Assembly (NCBI GenBank): GCA_036873755.1
Contig: JAVTVY010025135.1
Coordinates: forward strand, 51,748 to 115,747
Direction: 5' to 3'
Length of the DNA: 64,000 nt
Source of the DNA: Hanleya hanleyi
Lineage: Eukaryota > Mollusca > Polyplacophora > Lepidopleurida > Hanleyidae
The position numbers and the translations under genes were made by a program. Under the pieces are notes generated by a model. That model did no database searches. It was given only the letters and a program-made list of their open reading frames with translations, and was not told where the DNA came from. The stretch's first letter is position 1, and each line of letters opens with the position of its first letter. Of this stretch, positions 61,746 to 64,000 are shown piece after piece.

Positions 61746-64000
61746 GGCTAAAAATGTTACCACCAAAAACTCAATATTACTCAAAATTGAGTTTTCACAA
61801 TGGTGAAATCGAGTTTTCAATTTTTTTTACCGCCGATTCAAAGATTGCGATTGAGTTTTCAAAAATTTTTACCACCGATTCATCCATTGGTATTGAGTTC
61901 TCAAATATTTCATCCACCACCATGCTGGTGTTGATAACACCTGATATTGATGGTTCAGCGGTAGTTGATAATGGCACTTTCCCAAACAGATTTACACTAC
62001 TCCAATATTTCAGTTCAACAACTTTAATTAAGGCATTAGCCACCTGTCTAAGCCCATTTACTTATGTGGTTCATCACAAAACATTCACAGAAACAAGAGC
62101 TTTTGGTCTGAGCTAATTCATATCGAAAAACATGTAATGTACATTGAAACTAATCACGGAAATGAATGTCCAACTTCTGATAATTTAGACAAAAATAATA
62201 TTTTATCCGATCAGTAGGAGATAGAACTCTTAAAATCATGCTTAGCAAGTCTGAAAGATTTGAAGAGAATCATGTCAAAACTCTAGGCTGATTCTACAAT
62301 GCTTTAAATTGATTAGTACATGGTGATGAATTGGAGAAATGATAAAGCCTGAATCCCAGTAACTTTGACAAAAATCTGAATTGTCTCAAAAAATAACAGG
62401 TGCACACGAGGTATGCATGTGAAGTTTCAAAATCATCCTGTAGAAATTGTGGAGTTAAATGTCAGTGATACACTGAAATTATGTCAACACTTATACTGAT
62501 TACACAACCACGATTTGACATACAAACGGACAGAAGGGCAGACAGAGTAAAACAAATAATGCTTGGCAAAGAAATGGCAAAGTCTGATTCCAATGAGTTT
62601 TTTATCCTTGGAAAAATGCGCGCCAAACACGCGCGAAAAAAACTGAGTTGTAGTGAATAAATATTGAGTTCTTCGAGAGATAAGTCGAGTTCCCAAATGA
62701 AAATGTTGAATTGTCCTGACAAATTATCAAGCAAAATTATTGTTGTTGTTGTTGTTGCCTTCACTCGATCAACTCACGAGTGTTAGAACGTTTCCGCTTG
62801 TCGGGAGCAAGTAAAAATCAGAACGGGCAATGCAACGTTCATGTTAGCTGCCCGCGTTGGCAAGCACTATTTTCTTCCGATTAAAATACTCACTGACTAA
62901 ATTTTATTGAGCTCCTATTCTCCGAAATAAAACGTAAGATCACTCAGCTTGTTCTGGTTTCATTTTCGACTTGAAGTTGCCAAGCATGAACAGTCGATAT
63001 AAATATAGGCTGACTGCACCAGATCGAGTCAGTCAATATAGTGAAGTTCGTTCAATTTATCCATTAGTTTTGCCTTTCAAGCGGATCGTGTGCAAATCTT
63101 GCTTGAGATTCATCTTGGAGTTTGATGTATCTGAGCACTTGTGTTGTATGGCAGCGGGATGAATGACGAAGTGAACAGAATGTGCGATGTAAATAAAACC
63201 AAACTCAACAACTGTTTCCAGGAACACAATTCAGTCATGTTAGGCCTGCATTAGATCATTTTTAGGACAGAATAGTTACTTGTCGCGGCGACAGGTGGCA
63301 TTTTAATTCAGTTGTCACTTGAAAAAATGACTTGTCGGCGACAGGTAGACAGGCGTTATTTCGACCGCTGTAGTCGAATGCAGGCTGCCACACAATAAAC
63401 GTTTGAGGGTTCCGGAAATAATGTATGCAAGCAATTATATCTGCCACTACGCGGCGCCGTGATCAACTGTCGAAGACGTTAATAACAACAACACCACCAC
63501 ACGTGCTGGCATGCTTTCTGCGCCTGTGAAAGATAAACTTATAATCGTTTTTGCGGTAAGATCGTCATTCGATTGAGTTTATTTCGTAATTGGGGCTGTC
63601 AAATTAACTTTGACCATGTCTGGCGAATTGAGTTTTCCACGAAAAATTGAGTATTTGTCCAGTAAAACCAAAGCAATTGGGTTTCTTACCATACGAATTG
63701 AGTTTTGAAAAAAAATTTACCACCGGTATAGTGACTTGTATGAATCCCTGAGGTACAAGCACTAGATTCAAAATTGATGACATTGATAAAGGGCAGTAAC
63801 TCACCAAAAAGCATTGAAATGGGTTAAAAAAAATGGGTTAATGCATTAGCCATTGTATGTCAAGTTATTGGACTATTTGGCTAATTTCACCCAGTAAATA
63901 CAAGGTTCATACACTTATGAAGGGAATAAATTTCAGGAGTTTTTGAAGACTTTCCAGGTCAATAATCTGAATTTTCCAGGAGTCTTTAGTACAATAACTC
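61746..64000. other. No gene recognised; ATTGAGTTTTC motif clusters
   Basis: Contains several copies of ATTGAGTTTTC-like sequence (61783, 61809, 61850, 61893, 62664, 63627, 63698), some next to TTTTTACCACCG. A (TTG)n run is at 62740-62757. The plus-strand frame at 61718-62116 (132 codons) begins in the array hairpin and runs through these motifs, so it is not a credible gene. Confidence 0.5.

Noticed and set aside
61718..62116. 132-codon plus-strand frame
   Set aside because: It starts inside the terminal hairpin of the 157-bp array and passes through repeated ATTGAGTTTTC motifs. No domain is visible.

Overview
The window is animal nuclear DNA, most likely from a marine mollusc and plausibly a vetigastropod. 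This is inferred from three things: a spliced gene with GT-AG introns; SINE tails carrying the motif GCGACGTTAAAC followed by CACT-type repeats; and several ~135-170 bp tandem arrays ending in ACGGACGG-type motifs plus a hairpin, a style I associate with mollusc genomes. No species can be named. There are no bacterial features.

Layout. (1) Positions 1 to about 31,200 are repetitive. Blocks I call A, minisatellite, B, C and D recur in one orientation and in one order, as in a decayed head-to-tail array of a very large unit. Two copies carry long arrays of a 43-bp minisatellite (838-4212 and 24963-27492); one copy (10,068-11,230) has almost none. Younger insertions sit in this array: a foldback element (8355-8702), two related inverted-repeat elements near 30 kb, and a nearly intact Ty3/Gypsy LTR retrotransposon (15158-23099).

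(2) The retrotransposon has LTRs that differ by two substitutions and one 11-bp indel, a 4-bp target duplication, a PNMA-like Gag with a zinc knuckle, a UUUAAAC -1 frameshift heptamer exactly in register, and a Pol with protease, RT, RNase H and integrase. Pol is complete except for one in-frame TGA in the RT. No env-like ORF is present.

(3) Positions 31,200-41,980 hold no gene I can recognise. They contain a tRNA-related SINE with a perfect 15-bp target duplication (34613-34973), SINE-like fragments, and tandem arrays ending in ACGGACGG motifs.

(4) Positions 41,983-56,305, minus strand, hold four coding exons forming the last 543 codons of a CLEC16A/ema/GOP-1 family gene, an endolysosome and autophagy regulator. 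Splice sites and phases join exactly. The N-terminal FPL domain is not in view and should lie at higher coordinates. The introns carry tandem repeats, an inverted pair of CG-rich arrays, and a SINE with a 5S-rRNA-like head.

(5) Positions 57,590-61,745 hold a ~157-bp tandem array with a 1,710-bp higher-order repeat, ending in a hairpin and A run. The remainder to 64,000 has no recognised gene.

Only two coding systems are supported: the retrotransposon and the CLEC16A-like gene. The main less-explained structures are the large A-minisatellite-B-C-D unit and the series of same-orientation array/ACGGACGG/hairpin/AAAAA elements.
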